This document shows positions 14,869-22,409 of a stretch of 33,449 bases of DNA, piece after piece; within the stretch, counting starts at the first letter, position 1, and each line of letters opens with the position of its first letter. The stretch comes from Amycolatopsis keratiniphila subsp. keratiniphila (lineage in GTDB: Bacteria; Actinomycetota; Actinomycetes; Mycobacteriales; Pseudonocardiaceae): NCBI RefSeq assembly GCF_001620365.2, contig NZ_LQMT02000014.1, positions 1 to 33,449 on the forward strand, written 5' to 3'. Below the pieces are notes generated by a model. That model was not told the origin of the DNA. It ran no database searches and saw only the letters and a program-made list of their open reading frames with translations. Position numbers and translations under genes: made by a program.

Positions 14869-16221
14869 TCAGGCGGTGAGCTTCAGGATGTCGATTCCGC
14901 GAGTGTTGTCGGCGACATAGACGTAACCCTTGTGCCAGTAGGGCGCCCACGCGCTGGCGTCCGCCGGGCGGAAGTAGGCGATCTGCTTCGGGTCGGTCGG
15001 GTCGCTGACGTCGAGGAAGCGCGTGCCCTGCGCGTAGAACGACTGCACGAGGACCTTGCCACGGATGTCGAAGTAGTGCGCGGAGCAGTCACCCGACGCC
15101 GGGTCGCTGCCCTCCTGCCCGGCCACGCTCCAGGTGCCGACGGATTCGAGACGGAACGGCTTCTCCGGCGTCGAGCGCCAGCCTTCGCCGTGGTAGGAGT
15201 TCCGCAGCGACGAGATCGTCAGCACGCCGTCACCGGCGCAGCCGTCGAGGAAGCTCTCTTCGGTGGCGTAGATAAGGTCGCGGCCGCGCCAGCGGTTCGA
15301 GTCGGCGCCGTCGGCCGAGCGGTGGCCCGCCGGATGGAAGCTGTTGTGCATGAACTTCGACGGCGCCGCCGTCTCCTCGATCCCGCCGCCCGCGTACGGC
15401 ACGGGGTCGAACGCCGTCGCGCGGCGCACCTTGCCCTGTACGGGATCGCGGTGGTAGCCGTTGGTCCAGTAGCCGCGGACGCCGCCTCGCCCGGACACCC
15501 ACGCCACGCCCTCGGCGTCGACCTGCACGTCGTGCACGTAGTCGGTCTTGCCGTCGTTGCGCGCGAGTTCGATCGGGTTCGGGAACGTCTTGGGGTTGCG
15601 CGGGTCGCGGATATCGGTCACCCAGATCGGGCGGCCGCCCCACTCCGCGGGCTGGTTCGCGGCCTTCGCGGGGCCACCGGTCCAGAGGTACCGGCAGTCG
15701 TCGACACAGCTGGTCGTGTGGCCGGCGGGCACCTTGGTGTAGCTCAGGAGGACCGGTTTGTCCGGGTTCTTCAGGTCGATGATGTAGATACCGGACTCGC
15801 CGGTCTGCGTGGTGCCGCCGTAGGCCCGCGGGTCCCGCGCGAGGAAGACGAGCTTGCGTTTGACGTCGACCTCGGTGTCTTCGGTCTCCCACAGGCCGGG
15901 GAGGCTGACCTCGCCGATCAGCTTCGGGGCGGTGGGGTTCTTCGTCAGGTCGTAGACCTTCAGGCCGAACTCGCCGGAAACCGCCATGACGTCACGCTTG
16001 CCGTACTGCAGGAACCCCATGGCGATGGCGCCTTGCGCGTCGGGCACGTTGCCGACGGCCTTGACGTTCTTCACCGCACCAGGCGCACCGGCGACCCGGA
16101 CCTTCTCACTGGCCGGTTTGTCCTCTTCACCGCACGCGGCGGCGGGCAGGCCGGTGGCGATCAGGGTCGCGGTGACCGTGGTGAGCGCCAAACACGAACG
16201 GAGCAACCAGTTTCCTCGCAC
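14869..16221 (-). CDS. Secreted LVIVD-repeat beta-propeller protein
   Basis: This is a 450-residue exported protein. An N-terminal signal ends near the Ala-Ala-Ala-Cys at 27-30, which could be a weak lipobox. The body shows repeated units of the type 'LKVYDLTKNPTAPKLIGE', 'GIYIIDLKNPDKPVLLS', 'IWVTDIRDPRNPKTF' and 'TRFLDVSDPTDPKQIAYF'. These are LVIVD repeats that fold as a beta-propeller. No catalytic site is evident; such proteins are usually called surface or adhesion-like. The GTG start has a strong GGGAGG site six bases upstream, and a promoter candidate precedes it. It probably forms an operon with the small lipoprotein downstream. Several His and Cys residues (HTTSCVDDC) could bind metal, which is speculative. 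Confidence 0.8.
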   Translation of the reverse strand: MRGNWLLRSCLALTTVTATLIATGLPAAACGEEDKPASEKVRVAGAPGAVKNVKAVGNVPDAQGAIAMGFLQYGKRDVMAVSGEFGLKVYDLTKNPTAPKLIGEVSLPGLWETEDTEVDVKRKLVFLARDPRAYGGTTQTGESGIYIIDLKNPDKPVLLSYTKVPAGHTTSCVDDCRYLWTGGPAKAANQPAEWGGRPIWVTDIRDPRNPKTFPNPIELARNDGKTDYVHDVQVDAEGVAWVSGRGGVRGYWTNGYHRDPVQGKVRRATAFDPVPYAGGGIEETAAPSKFMHNSFHPAGHRSADGADSNRWRGRDLIYATEESFLDGCAGDGVLTISSLRNSYHGEGWRSTPEKPFRLESVGTWSVAGQEGSDPASGDCSAHYFDIRGKVLVQSFYAQGTRFLDVSDPTDPKQIAYFRPADASAWAPYWHKGYVYVADNTRGIDILKLTA

Positions 16222-16246
16222 AGAAACCTCCCAGGCTGGTCACTGC

Positions 16247-16275
16247 ACCTTATGATCGCCACTTTGCCCGCACAA
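16247..16275 (-). promoter_or_regulatory. Candidate promoter of the LVIVD gene
   Basis: On the minus strand, TTGTGC (16270-16275) and TAAGGT (16247-16252) are separated by 17 nt, ending 26 nt before the GTG start. The -10 fits the actinobacterial TANNNT pattern. Confidence 0.45.
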
Positions 16276-16319
16276 CCGCCATTGGTTTGTGGGACTGCTC
16301 GGTGCGGGACTGCTATGAC

Positions 16320-17762
16320 ATGACCATGCGCTTGCGTCTCCTGGCCCCGCTCCTCGCCGCCGCCCTGGTCGCGGCGGGCTGCACCGAATCCGGCGAACCG
16401 CCCGCACCGGACGTTCTTCGCGTGGGCCTGACCGCCCCGGCGACCCTGCTGCCCGCGGACGTCCGCGACCAGTCCGGACGGATGGTCGCCGGCGCATTGT
16501 GGACGCCGCTGGCCGACTACGACCCGGCGACGGGGAAGACGGCGCCGAGGGCGGCCGAATCGTTCTCCAGCCCCGATCGGGTCACGTGGACGGTGAAGCT
16601 CAAGGACGGCGGGACGTTCCACGACGGCACCCCGGTGACCGCGCAGTCCTATGTGGACACCTGGAAGGCGATCGGTGCGGAGCAGTGGCAGGCGTCCCGG
16701 GTGGTCAAGGATCTCTTGCGGGCCAAGGAGATCACCGCACCCGATCCACTGACGATCCGGCTCGTGCTCGACCGGCCGTCCGGGCAGGTCCCGGCGCTGC
16801 TCTCCTCGCCCGCACTGGTCCCGCTGCCCGCGTCCGCGCTGGCTTCGCGTGATTGGGCGGGCTTCGCGCAGCGGCCGGTCGGCAACGGACCGTTCCGGTT
16901 GGACGGCGAGTGGCAGCCGTCGGGCGGCAAGCTGGTCCGGGTCGCCGACACACCGGGCAAGGCGCGGGTGGTCGAGCTGAAGACCGGTGACGCAGCGGCA
17001 CAGTACGACGAGGTCAAGGCCGGGAAGCTCGACCTGTCCACGTTCGTCCCCGGCGATCGCCACGAGGCCATGCACGCGGATTTCGCGCAGCGGCATGTGA
17101 TGTGGGCCCTGCCCACCGCCGCCTACCTCGGCTTTCCCTTGAGCGCACCGCATTTCTCCGACGCGACCGTCCGGCACGGCTTCGCGCTCGGCATCGACCG
17201 CGCGACACTGGAGGCCGGCGCGCTCGGCAAGCAGGTGGATCCGGCGAAGTCGCTGCTGCCGCCCGCGGTCGCCCCCGGTGAACGCAGCAGCACCTGCCGC
17301 CCCTGCACGTTCGACGCCGGAGCCGGGAAATCCCTGCTGACCCAGGCGGAGTTCCCGGCCACACCTGTCCACTTCGGACAGTCACAGGCGAGCTGGCAGC
17401 GGCCGCTCGCGGAGCAGGTCGGCAAGGCCGTCGGCGTCCCGCTCGCCCCGGAGCCCGGACAAGGACCGTTCGCGATCGACATGGCCCTGACGACGCCGAG
17501 CCCACAGGAAGTGCTGGCCGGAATCGTGAAGGCGACCGGCTACGCCAGCGACGGATTCGCCGACCTGCTGAAATCGGCCGAGGAGACCGACGCGGGCGAA
17601 AGCGGCGAGATCTACCGGCTGGTGGAGAACCAGTTGCTGCGGGATCTCCCGGTGGTACCGCTGTGGTCCGGGCACGGGCACGCCGTCTGGGCGGACCGGG
17701 TCGGCGACGTCAAGGCGACGACGTTCGGCGGTGTGGACCTCTCAGGGATTTCCGTGCGGTGA
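16320..17762 (+). CDS. Orphan ABC transporter peptide/solute-binding lipoprotein (family 5, OppA-like)
   Basis: This 480-residue lipoprotein has the lipobox VAAGC with Cys21. The body matches family 5 solute-binding proteins. It has the early block VAGALWTPLADYDPATGKTAPRAAESF, the motif WTVKLKDGGTFHDGTPVTAQSYVDTWKA and the later GNGPFRLDGEW. It also has VRHGFALGIDR, a region that contacts ligand backbones in this family, and a C-terminal LPVVPLWSGH. It is somewhat shorter than typical OppA/DppA. No permease or ATPase gene is adjacent, so it either pairs with a remote transporter or has a sensory role. ATG 16320 was chosen; 16326 is an alternative. It overlaps the LysR gene convergently by 21 bp. 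Confidence 0.85.
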   Translation: MTMRLRLLAPLLAAALVAAGCTESGEPPAPDVLRVGLTAPATLLPADVRDQSGRMVAGALWTPLADYDPATGKTAPRAAESFSSPDRVTWTVKLKDGGTFHDGTPVTAQSYVDTWKAIGAEQWQASRVVKDLLRAKEITAPDPLTIRLVLDRPSGQVPALLSSPALVPLPASALASRDWAGFAQRPVGNGPFRLDGEWQPSGGKLVRVADTPGKARVVELKTGDAAAQYDEVKAGKLDLSTFVPGDRHEAMHADFAQRHVMWALPTAAYLGFPLSAPHFSDATVRHGFALGIDRATLEAGALGKQVDPAKSLLPPAVAPGERSSTCRPCTFDAGAGKSLLTQAEFPATPVHFGQSQASWQRPLAEQVGKAVGVPLAPEPGQGPFAIDMALTTPSPQEVLAGIVKATGYASDGFADLLKSAEETDAGESGEIYRLVENQLLRDLPVVPLWSGHGHAVWADRVGDVKATTFGGVDLSGISVR

Positions 17763-18641
17763 TCCGAGGGTGCACTTGCCCGCCACGACGTCGATGAAGG
17801 CCGAGGTCAGCGGGTCGGGCGTGCTGCGGCAATAGGCGGCCAGTGTGCGGCGGATCGCCGGTTCGGGCCGGAGGACCCGGCCGCGGAAACCTTCGGGCAG
17901 CACGTTGGCCGGGACCAGCGCGGGGCCGAGACCCGCCGCCGCGAGCATCGGCGCGGCCGCGCTCTGCTCGGTGCGGACCGCCGCCCTCGGCTGGAATCCC
18001 GCCGCGGCGCAGGCCTGGTCGACGAGGTCGGCCAGCCCGTTGCCCGGCGCGTAGTGCACCCACGCGCAGTCGGCGAGGGTCGCCAGGTCGACGACGCCGG
18101 TGCCGTCGTCCTCGCGCGGCCCGTCGATCGGCAGGACGACGACGAATTCCTCGACCCCGAGTTCGCGCACCGGCCCGTCCCAGTCCGGCGGGACCGGGCC
18201 GACCGCGACGTCGGCCTCCCCCGCCGCCATCGCCTCCCTGAGTTCGTCCGCGTGCCGGAACTCCACCAGCCGGACGTCGACGTCGGGCCGCTCGCGGCGC
18301 CACACCCGCAACGCCGGGGGAAGGACCCCGAGGCCGACCGAATAGACCGTCGCGATCTGCAGTTCGCCCGCTTCCAGCCCCGACGCCTGCCGGGCCGCGC
18401 ACCGCGCGCGTTCGGCGTCGGCGAGGGTGGCGCGCGCGTGCGGCAGCATGGCGCGGCCCATCGGGGTGAGCCGGACGCTGCGCGGCAACCGTTCGAGCAG
18501 CGGGCCGCCGACGCCCTTCTCCAGTGCGCGCACCTGATGCGACAGCGCGGGCTGCGTCACGTGCAGCAACTCGGCGGCCTTGGTGAAGGAGCCGGTGTCG
18601 ACGACGGTCACCAGGTATTCGAGCTGCCGCAGACTTGTCAT
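17742..18641 (-). CDS. LysR-family transcriptional regulator
   Basis: This 299-residue regulator has the LysR N-terminal helix-turn-helix (about 1-60: LRQLEYLVTVVDTGSFTKAAELL, VTQPALSHQVRALE). A linker helix rich in Ala/Arg follows, then an effector-binding domain (about 92-290) with the periplasmic-binding fold. LysR proteins usually control the gene facing them across a short gap. Here that is the PRISE-like reductase, 71 bp away. The effector is unknown. The ATG at 18641 lacks a strong ribosome site. Its 3' end overlaps the orphan solute-binding gene. Confidence 0.92.
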   Translation of the reverse strand: MTSLRQLEYLVTVVDTGSFTKAAELLHVTQPALSHQVRALEKGVGGPLLERLPRSVRLTPMGRAMLPHARATLADAERARCAARQASGLEAGELQIATVYSVGLGVLPPALRVWRRERPDVDVRLVEFRHADELREAMAAGEADVAVGPVPPDWDGPVRELGVEEFVVVLPIDGPREDDGTGVVDLATLADCAWVHYAPGNGLADLVDQACAAAGFQPRAAVRTEQSAAAPMLAAAGLGPALVPANVLPEGFRGRVLRPEPAIRRTLAAYCRSTPDPLTSAFIDVVAGKCTLGSPHGNP

Positions 18642-18712
18642 GAAGAGAGTTTATCGGAGCCGTGAGATCTATGCCTTGGACTTATCTCTCGGTCTGGTCC
18701 AGGCTCGATGAC
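18642..18712. promoter_or_regulatory. Divergent control region between LysR and PRISE-like genes
   Basis: This 71-bp gap must hold both promoters and a LysR site. Visible elements are AGATCT (a 6-bp palindrome), two TTATC copies, and an imperfect ATC-N10-GAT dyad. No clean ATAC-N7-GTAT box or well-spaced -35/-10 pair is seen, so exact sites are not assigned. Confidence 0.35.
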
Positions 18713-19747
18713 ATGAACGAAGAAAGCAAGGTCGCCCTGGTCGCCGGGGCCAACGGGGTCATCGGCAAGAACCTGATCGCACACCTGGAGACCCTGCCCG
18801 GCTGGCGCGTCATCGGCCTGTCGCGGCGTGGCGGCCCGGGCCAGATCGCGGTCGATCTCCTCGACGCGGACGACACCCGCGCGAAACTCGGCGGCCTGGA
18901 CGACGTCACGCACGTGTTCTACGCGGCCTATGTCGACAAGCCGACCTGGGCCGAATTGGTCCCGCCGAACCTGGCGATGCTGACCAACCTCGTCGACGCG
19001 ATCGAGCCCGTCGCGCCCGGCCTGCGGCACATCAGCCTCATGCAGGGTTACAAGGTCTACGGCGCCCACCTCGGCCCGTTCAAGACCCCGGCGCGCGAGG
19101 ACGACGCCGGGCATATGCCGCCCGAGTTCAACGTGGACCAGCAGCAGTTCCTGGAGAAGCGACAAGCCGGGAAATCCTGGACGTGGTCGGCGATCCGGCC
19201 GTCGGTGGTCGGCGGCACCGCGCTGGGCAACCCGATGAACCTGGCGCTGGCCATCGCGGTCTACGCGTCGATCTCGAAGGAACTCGGCCTGCCGCTGCGG
19301 TTCCCCGGCAAACCCGGCGCGTACGACAGCCTCCTGGAGATGACCGACGCCGGACTGCTGGCGAAGGCCACCGTGTGGGCCACCGGCTCGGAGAACGAGG
19401 CGTACAACATCGCGAACGGGGATCTGTTCCGGTGGAACGACCTCTGGCCGCGGATCGCGCGCTACTTCGACCTGGAGGTGGCGCCGCCGCTGCCGATGTC
19501 GCTGGACGTCGTCATGGCGGACAAGGAAGAACTCTGGACCTCCATCGCCGCGAAGTACGGCCTCGAAGTGCCGTACAGCGCCGTTTCGTCGTCGTGGGCG
19601 TTCGCGGACTTCGTGTTCGGCTGGGATTACGACATGTTCGCGGACGGCTCGAAGGCCCGGCGGGCCGGTTTCCACGAGTACGCCGAGACGCCGGAGATGT
19701 TCTTCCGGCTGTTCGACGAGTTCCGGAAGGCGAAGGTGATCCCGTGA
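18713..19747 (+). CDS. PRISE-like extended SDR oxidoreductase
   Basis: This 344-residue protein resembles the progesterone 5-beta-reductase/iridoid synthase (PRISE) branch of extended SDRs, which reduce activated enones with NADPH. It has the cofactor loop GANGVIG (12-18) and the arginine-rich strand end LSRRGG. The family segment usually written LQTGxKHY is LMQGYKVYG here, keeping Lys114. RPSVVGGTALGNPMNLALAIAVYA and LPLRFPGKPGAYDSL are also family-like. The NFYYxxED segment with the catalytic Tyr of plant enzymes is replaced by FNVDQQQF (139-146), so the mechanism may differ. ATG 18713 was chosen because similarity begins at once. The divergent LysR gene is the probable regulator. It ends 4 bp from the convergent SDR gene. 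Confidence 0.78.
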   Translation: MNEESKVALVAGANGVIGKNLIAHLETLPGWRVIGLSRRGGPGQIAVDLLDADDTRAKLGGLDDVTHVFYAAYVDKPTWAELVPPNLAMLTNLVDAIEPVAPGLRHISLMQGYKVYGAHLGPFKTPAREDDAGHMPPEFNVDQQQFLEKRQAGKSWTWSAIRPSVVGGTALGNPMNLALAIAVYASISKELGLPLRFPGKPGAYDSLLEMTDAGLLAKATVWATGSENEAYNIANGDLFRWNDLWPRIARYFDLEVAPPLPMSLDVVMADKEELWTSIAAKYGLEVPYSAVSSSWAFADFVFGWDYDMFADGSKARRAGFHEYAETPEMFFRLFDEFRKAKVIP

Positions 19748-19751
19748 GGGC

Positions 19752-20492
19752 CTAGCCCCGCCCGATGTACGGCATCGTGGTCGCCGTGACGGTCAGGAAC
19801 TGCACGTTCGCGTCCAGCGGCAGTCCGGCCATGTACAGCACGGCGTCCGCGACGTGCCGGGCGTCGAAGGTCGGCTCGGCCTTGACGCTGCCGTCGGCCT
19901 GCGGGATCCCGTCGGCCATCCGCGAGGTCATCTCGGTGGCGGCGTTGCCGATGTCGATCTGTCCACATGCGACGTTCCAGGCGCGGCCGTCGAGGGAGAT
20001 CGACTTCGTCAGCCCGGTGACCGCGTGTTTCGTCGCGGTGTAGGCGACGGACGCGGGGCGCGGCGCGTGCGCGGAGATGGAACCGTTGTTGATGATCCGG
20101 CCGCCGCGCGGGTCCTGCGCCTTCATCAGCCGCACGGCCTGCTGCGCGCACAGGAACATCCCGGTCAGGTTGGTGTCGACGGCGCGTTTCCAGTCCGCGA
20201 AGGACAGTTCGTCGACCGTCCCGCCCACCGACACACCCGCGTTGTTCACCAGGAGGTCCAGCCGCCCCCACTCCGCGCGGACCGTCTCGAACAAGGCGGC
20301 GACGGAATCGGGGTCGGCGACGTCGGTGGGCACGGGAAGCGCGTCCGCCGCGCCGCCGGCTGTCTCGGCCAGCGCGTCCGCGCGGCGGCCGGCGAGGGCG
20401 ACCCGGTAACCGGCGCCGAGCAACGCGCGGGAGATCTCCCTGCCGAGCCCGGAACCCGCCCCGGTGACGACCGCGATCCTGCCGTTGCCCAT
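19752..20492 (-). CDS. Classical short-chain dehydrogenase/reductase
   Basis: This 246-residue SDR has TGAGSGLG (10-17), NNAG (83-86), DTN (106-108), and the catalytic Ser138, Tyr151 and Lys155 (YTATK). The GRR end of strand 2 favours NADP(H). A strong GAGGAG ribosome site sits five bases before ATG 20492. It may belong with the neighbouring LysR and PRISE-like genes in metabolism of a carbonyl compound, but the opposite orientation makes that loose. Substrate unknown. Confidence 0.88.
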   Translation of the reverse strand: MGNGRIAVVTGAGSGLGREISRALLGAGYRVALAGRRADALAETAGGAADALPVPTDVADPDSVAALFETVRAEWGRLDLLVNNAGVSVGGTVDELSFADWKRAVDTNLTGMFLCAQQAVRLMKAQDPRGGRIINNGSISAHAPRPASVAYTATKHAVTGLTKSISLDGRAWNVACGQIDIGNAATEMTSRMADGIPQADGSVKAEPTFDARHVADAVLYMAGLPLDANVQFLTVTATTMPYIGRG

Positions 20493-20568
20493 CGATCCTC
20501 CTCGCAGACCGTGCCGGACCGATCCGGCTCGGTGATTGTTTTCCGATTACCCGCGTCCGTTCAGGCTA

Positions 20569-20613
20569 GCGCGCCGCCGCCGGGGGAAAACGTTCACCCG
20601 GCGGCCGTCGCGC
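20569..20613. repeat. GC-rich imperfect hairpin in divergent gap
   Basis: The arm at 20569-20584 pairs with 20597-20613 with one mismatch and one bulge, around a 13-nt loop that includes AAAACGTT. It lies between two divergently transcribed genes, so a simple terminator is not expected. It may be a structured leader of the downstream YegP-like gene or an operator. The 171-bp gap (20493-20663) holds no gene. Confidence 0.45.
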
Positions 20614-20663
20614 CTTAAGCGAAACCGGTAACCCCTTCACCGCATCGAGGCGATTCACGGGAT

Positions 20664-21089
20664 GTGACCAGGGGGAATTCAGCACCGAAGAATCCACGCT
20701 TTCAACTCGTCCAGACCGGCGAGCAGACCCTTCGATGGCGGTTGCTCGGCGGCAACAACGTGTCGCTGGGTTCGGCGCCCGACGACTATCCGCGAGCCGA
20801 GGAATGCCTTGTCGCGATCGCTTGGCTCAGTACTCATATTTCCGAATTGACCAGCGATTTCAGTCATCTCAGCGGCGGCCGCTGGCGGTGGCGGCTGCAC
20901 ACCGGCGACCGGCTCGTCGCGATCGCCAGCCATGCCTACGGACGGCGTATCGAGGCCCAGCGCGGCCTCGACCGGTTCCGCTCGGCCACCACCGAAGCGT
21001 CCATCGGCGAAGGAATCGAGACGATCGCCGATTGGCGCCGGAAATACCGTCGCGATTCCGGCGGACATTCACCGAATCGTTCTCCGTGA
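20664..21089 (+). CDS. YegP/DUF1508-like protein, probable two-copy domain
   Basis: This small 141-residue cytoplasmic protein contains two related half-repeats of the YegP (DUF1508) type. The first is RFQLVQTGEQTLRWRLLGGN followed by an Ala/Cys helix (15-55). The second is WRWRLHTGDRLVAIASHAY followed by an Arg-rich helix (about 72-105). The alternating strand pattern and aromatic W-R-x-R-L motif support this. The DUF1508 role is unknown. The GTG start at 20664 has only a weak upstream GGGA. It is read alone. A short CCGTGA/TCACGG hairpin overlaps its stop (21084-21102) and might be a weak terminator. Confidence 0.6.
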   Translation: MTRGNSAPKNPRFQLVQTGEQTLRWRLLGGNNVSLGSAPDDYPRAEECLVAIAWLSTHISELTSDFSHLSGGRWRWRLHTGDRLVAIASHAYGRRIEAQRGLDRFRSATTEASIGEGIETIADWRRKYRRDSGGHSPNRSP

Positions 21090-21245
21090 CGGCCGATCAC
21101 GGAAAGTGCGTTCCCCGGAGATTAACCACCATGACGTCGGGCGGGAACGCGAAGCACCGCCGCCGGACAGTGTTGCGGAGCGAGGATTGTGCCAAGTCAC
21201 GGAATCCCGCGACTACTTGGGGACTAGAGAAAGAGTGCAAACAAG

Positions 21246-22337
21246 ATGCGTGCTCGTACCACTCGGTTTCTCGGCGCCACCGCCATCGCCGCGTGTGCCT
21301 GCCTCACCCTGACCGGCACCGCCTCGGCGGTCGCCCCGGCCAACGGCCTCGAAGACGTCCTGGCCGCGGCGGGCTCGGACACCACCGTCGACATCACCGG
21401 CGCGATCCTGGCCAACGCCAACGGCGCGGCCTGGAACAGCGACCCCGACAACCACGTCAACGTCCCGCCGCTGCTCGCCCCGGGCGCGACCTTCACCGTT
21501 CCCGGTGACCTGTACGCCGACGAGGTCGTCTACAACACCACGACCACCCTGCCGCCGAACGGTTCTTCCCAGGGCAAGGCCGCGCTCAAGGCCTCCGGTG
21601 ACGCGGCCGACGGCAAGATCGACATCGCGCGGTCGTCGTCGCCCCGCGGCTCGTCCGACCCCGCGTCGTTCGAGTACTACGCCTTCGCCACCGACGGTGT
21701 CACCTGGTCCTCCTCGGCGACCGGTTCGGGTGCGGGCCTGACCCTCACGCTGGCGCAGCTGCGCGGCATCTACGACGGCTCCATCACCAACTGGAACCAG
21801 GTCGGTGGCGCCAACGCCGCCATCGTCGTCTACCTGCCCCAGACCGGCTCCGGCACGCTGAGCTTCTTCACCACCACCGTCCTCGGCTTCGACCCCACCA
21901 CCAAGCCGGTCACCATCAAGCGGTTCCAGGAGCACGACGGCAACTCGATCCCCGCCGGCGACCGCGCCAACGCGATCGCACCGTTCTCCATCGCGCAGTG
22001 GATCGCCCAGGGCAACGCGGTGACCGCGGACAAGCGCGCGGGCTTCACCGTGAACCCGCTGACCGGTGCCGGCTTCGACGGCTCCCCGGTCGCCGGTTCG
22101 GCAGGCAACTACACCCCGGCCTTCACCACGGCGTTCCTGGGCTCGCGCAGCGTCTACCACGTGCTCGACACCCGCACGCCGAGCTACGACCAGGCCCAGC
22201 GCGCCGTCGGCTTCGCCGCCGGTGACACCGCCTCGACCGCCAGCCCGCTGTGCGGTGGCCAGCTCGCCACCACCATCAAGCGGTACGGCTTCCTGACCGT
22301 GTCGGGCCCGAACGGCCTGTCCTGCGTCAAGTCCTGA
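21246..22337 (+). CDS. Secreted PstS-fold substrate-binding protein, altered anion site
   Basis: This 363-residue exported protein has a Sec signal cleaved near ASA-28. The mature protein has the PstS order: GSDTT (43-47), NGSSQGKAAL, KIDIARSSSP (124-133), QLRGIYDGSITNWNQVGG (171-188), LPQTGSGT (197-204), and VKS at the C-terminus. Compared by eye with E. coli PstS, Gly-Ser-Gly-Thr (201-204) and the loop Ser are kept. The proton-accepting Asp56 aligns with Ser, and the ligand Arg135 with Pro198. It is therefore PstS-like in fold but may not bind phosphate normally. It has neither lipobox nor membrane anchor, so it should be released or wall-associated. No permease adjoins it; the pst genes are 5.7 kb away. 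Confidence 0.8.
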   Translation: MRARTTRFLGATAIAACACLTLTGTASAVAPANGLEDVLAAAGSDTTVDITGAILANANGAAWNSDPDNHVNVPPLLAPGATFTVPGDLYADEVVYNTTTTLPPNGSSQGKAALKASGDAADGKIDIARSSSPRGSSDPASFEYYAFATDGVTWSSSATGSGAGLTLTLAQLRGIYDGSITNWNQVGGANAAIVVYLPQTGSGTLSFFTTTVLGFDPTTKPVTIKRFQEHDGNSIPAGDRANAIAPFSIAQWIAQGNAVTADKRAGFTVNPLTGAGFDGSPVAGSAGNYTPAFTTAFLGSRSVYHVLDTRTPSYDQAQRAVGFAAGDTASTASPLCGGQLATTIKRYGFLTVSGPNGLSCVKS

Positions 22338-22345
22338 CCCCCTCC

Positions 22346-22404
22346 TAGCGCGTGAAGGCCCCCTTCCCTCAGCTGAGCCGAGGGAAGGGGGCCTTCACGC
22401 GCTA
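22346..22404. terminator. Bidirectional hairpin terminator, 25-bp perfect stem
   Basis: Bases 22346-22370 and 22380-22404 are perfect reverse complements with a 9-nt loop. The hairpin lies between the PstS-like gene ending at 22337 and the subtilase gene ending at 22410 on the other strand, so it can stop both. Its CGTGAAGG/CCTTCACG core recurs at 9801-9829. Confidence 0.8.
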
Positions 22405-22409
22405 CAGGA

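Noticed and set aside
15290..15310. GGTTCGAGTC as a tRNA T-loop
   Set aside because: It lies inside the LVIVD coding sequence and no cloverleaf arms surround it.
20592..20659. GTTCACC at 20592 and TTCAC copies at 20636 and 20654 as a PHO box
   Set aside because: Actinobacterial PHO boxes need tandem repeats about 11 bp apart; these are 43 and 18 bp apart, and one lies inside a hairpin arm.
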